Source: Tulasnella sp. 424 (taxonomy: Eukaryota; Basidiomycota; Agaricomycetes; Cantharellales; Tulasnellaceae). Taken from it: 18,724 nucleotides of DNA. Made by a program: the position numbers and the translations under genes. The DNA is taken from the NCBI GenBank assembly GCA_019633425.1, contig WSUB01000349.1, positions 1-18,724 of the forward strand, written 5' to 3'. This document shows positions 16,791-18,724 of this stretch, in pieces (position 1 is the first letter of the stretch; every line of letters starts with the position of its first letter). The notes beneath the pieces are model-generated. The model was not told the DNA's origin. It searched no databases and saw only the letters and a program-made list of their open reading frames with translations.

Positions 16791-18724
16791 ATGAACAATA
16801 CAAACCAATTCAACCCTGACGATCTTGACTCAAATGTCCTAGTAGGTCACTTCCTCACAGTTGCTGGATCAAGCCCGGCCTGCGATGAGCGCTGACTATG
16901 AACTACAAAGAACGAGGCACTTCAGTCCCTGTCGGATTATTATATCACGAAGCGCCGGCTCAAGATTCGTGAAAATACGCTCGGCATTGGAGGCTTCGGA
17001 ACAGTGAGGCTGGCAGACCTGTCCCCGAAAACCTGGTTCCCTTGTGGCAGGACCCCGACGGCCGTCGCAGTGAAGGAACTGCAAACAGAGAATGGCGGTG
17101 GAGTGCCATTGAGGACTGCTGTTGTTGGTCCAGGGGTTTCTTGCTCATTACAGACGGCGATCGTTGATTCCTACTCTCGTTCAGAGACTAGCAAGGGAGA
17201 TCAAAGTCTGGGCATCATGCAAACACAACAATATCCTCGAGTTTACTGGATATTATCTCAGCAAGGACTTTAGAACTGCCTACTTGATATCCCCGTACAT
17301 GGCCAATGGTAATATAAAGGATTATATATCTCGAAGGGCACCGTCTCAAGCGCGGTGACTGGAGTTGGTAAGTGGAACTCGACTCACCGCTTTTCGGCAA
17401 TGGCCTTGCAATACGACTGAGGATGTCCTGATAGGTTTTCGATACCATCAAGGGTCTTGCATATCTTCACTCAAGAACACCACCTATCGTGCACGGGGAT
17501 CTGAAGTCGGTATGTCTACCTTTAACCATCAGCCACAACTCGACCCCCTACTACTCTCTAGTTTTTGGGATCAATTATGAAGGCTTGTTTCGCTGCCCAT
17601 CCCACACCAGTTCTAACTCATTGCTTTCTACCATTAATGCTTGGTGAAAATAGCTAAATGTGCTCGTCACCAACACAGGCGAGGCTCTGCTTTGCGACCT
17701 CGGCCTCGCTAAGGCAATGGAGGAAAAACCGACAGGACTAAGCACAAGCGACGGTTTCAAAGGAACCATCCGGTACACCAGCTCGGAGGTGTTGAATGGA
17801 AGCCCACGGGATTGCTGGAGTGACATATGGGCCTGGGGATGTCTAGCTTTGGAGGCGAGTACTTCGAGACTTTACGATTAGCTGCTGTCGGTTGGTGACC
17901 AAGGAAGCAAACATAACTGGCAATCCTCCGTATCATGAGTGTCAGAACGAGCCCCAAGTGCTGGTTTTAATCTGCGGGCCTCAAGATCATCGCAGGACGC
18001 CAGAGCCATCAGATATATCGTTGCTACCCTCTACCGAGCTGGGCTTGCTAAGGATGTGCTGGAACTTTGAGCCTAGTCGAAGGCCTGATGCTCGGCAGTG
18101 TGTCGATGAAGTTTACACCAAACATTGGGTAATGTATTCTCCTTGCTACTGCTGGCAACACAGGACACTCACTTCACTGACTATTGTTCCCAATACAGTC
18201 TCCGCCGCTACTAACCTCCCGTTTACCAGTGCATCTATTTATTCCATTAGCGAGATTGAACCTTTCAGTGGAGTCGGATGACTGGAACGATCTTGTCGAT
18301 GGTGTTTCTATCGCCAGACTCTCACTCCGAGACACAGGCAAGGTCGTTATGGTGAAAGGCTTTGATATTACCTCCTCCCGGGTGAGGCGCGTTAAGTTTG
18401 ATAAAGTGCCCCGTCACTAAGCTTCTGCAACTCTTGAAGGACGTAGAGATACTACAGAAGCAGTTCAATCGACGATGGGCATTGAAGCACGAGAACCTGC
18501 TCGAATTTACAGGATACTCAGTGGATCCAGGTTTGCGAACCTTTTATGTTATATCACCCTATATGGGCCAAACTGTCCTGCTGCAATATCTGCGCCGAAA
18601 CAGGAACTTGACCCTAGTGGCAAGATTAATGCTGGTATGATTGTGCCTGTCAGAGTCGAGGTCGATATCGAGAGTTCAGGCGAGGCGCTTCAAGGTCAAT
18701 GATCAAGAGTAAAGAGATGCTGAT
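16791..18724 (+). pseudogene. Tandem kinase copy C, interrupted and cut by the window end
   Basis: Exons matching copy B one by one: 16791-16841, 16965-17123, 17185-17367, 17435-17509, 17654-17854, 17904-18128, 18199-18381 and 18440-18634; the rest lies near or past the window end. Domain 1 keeps GIGGFGTV, VAVKE, HGDLKS and DLG, but SPE has become SSE. Within exon 3, codon 128 is TGA (17356-17358) where copy B has CGA, giving a product of 127 residues that stops before the catalytic loop. The rest of the gene stays in frame, so the disruption looks recent. The intron with GC donor (17855) has lost the acceptor used in B and could use CAAG at 17900-17903, adding EANI in place of II. The domain 2 start (VMVKGFD, WALKHENLLEFTGY, ISPYMGQTVLLQYL) is present. 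Exon 2 could alternatively start at 16953. Confidence 0.7.

Noticed and set aside
1..18724. CRISPR array, rRNA or tRNA genes, bacterial operon signals
   Set aside because: No regularly spaced short repeats, no tRNA cloverleaf arms or rRNA blocks noticed on reading; the intron-rich genes are eukaryotic.

Overview
The window reads as nuclear DNA of a filamentous basidiomycete, probably an Agaricomycete. A Ceratobasidium/Rhizoctonia-type genome would fit, but that placement is inference. The grounds are many short GT-AG introns (about 43-120 nt), Agaricomycete-style protein families (a split-WW four-TM membrane protein, a DUF6533-type seven-TM protein, TKL-like kinases with an HGD loop), and decayed repeats between genes. 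Exon structures were built by hand from frame, phase, splice motifs and agreement between paralogues.

Layout. 1-2151 (+): 3' part of a multi-exon membrane protein gene; its 5' end lies outside the window. 2152-2942: non-coding, with a GAGCTC-rich repeat. 2943-3836 (-): single-exon, mostly disordered protein of unknown function. 3837-4684: non-coding. 4685-6354 (-): complete six-exon seven-TM protein of DUF6533 type. 6355-7461: divergent promoter region with a purine tract.

7462-18724 (+) holds three same-strand kinase paralogues. Copy A (7462-8810, six exons, 299 aa) is a compact single-domain kinase. Copy B (9238-11837, eleven exons, 599 aa) has the same kinase domain joined to a second kinase fold that has lost its glycine loop, its HRD-type aspartate and its DFG-type aspartate. 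It is therefore a tandem kinase-pseudokinase. Copy C (16791 to the window end) follows B exon by exon but carries an in-frame TGA, so it is probably a pseudogene. Between A and B lies a MITE-like element with perfect 21-bp terminal inverted repeats. Between B and C lie about 5 kb of degenerate repeats, a possible gene remnant on the minus strand, and a decayed minus-strand FAD amine oxidase gene (about 14569-16600) abutting the promoter of C.

The main result is the tandem kinase-pseudokinase of copy B. Its second domain keeps intron positions equivalent to those of the first domain, all in phase 0. This indicates that a whole kinase gene was duplicated and fused in-frame. Domain order (kinase first, pseudokinase second) and the non-RD catalytic loop recall plant tandem kinase proteins; any role in recognition or immunity is inference only.
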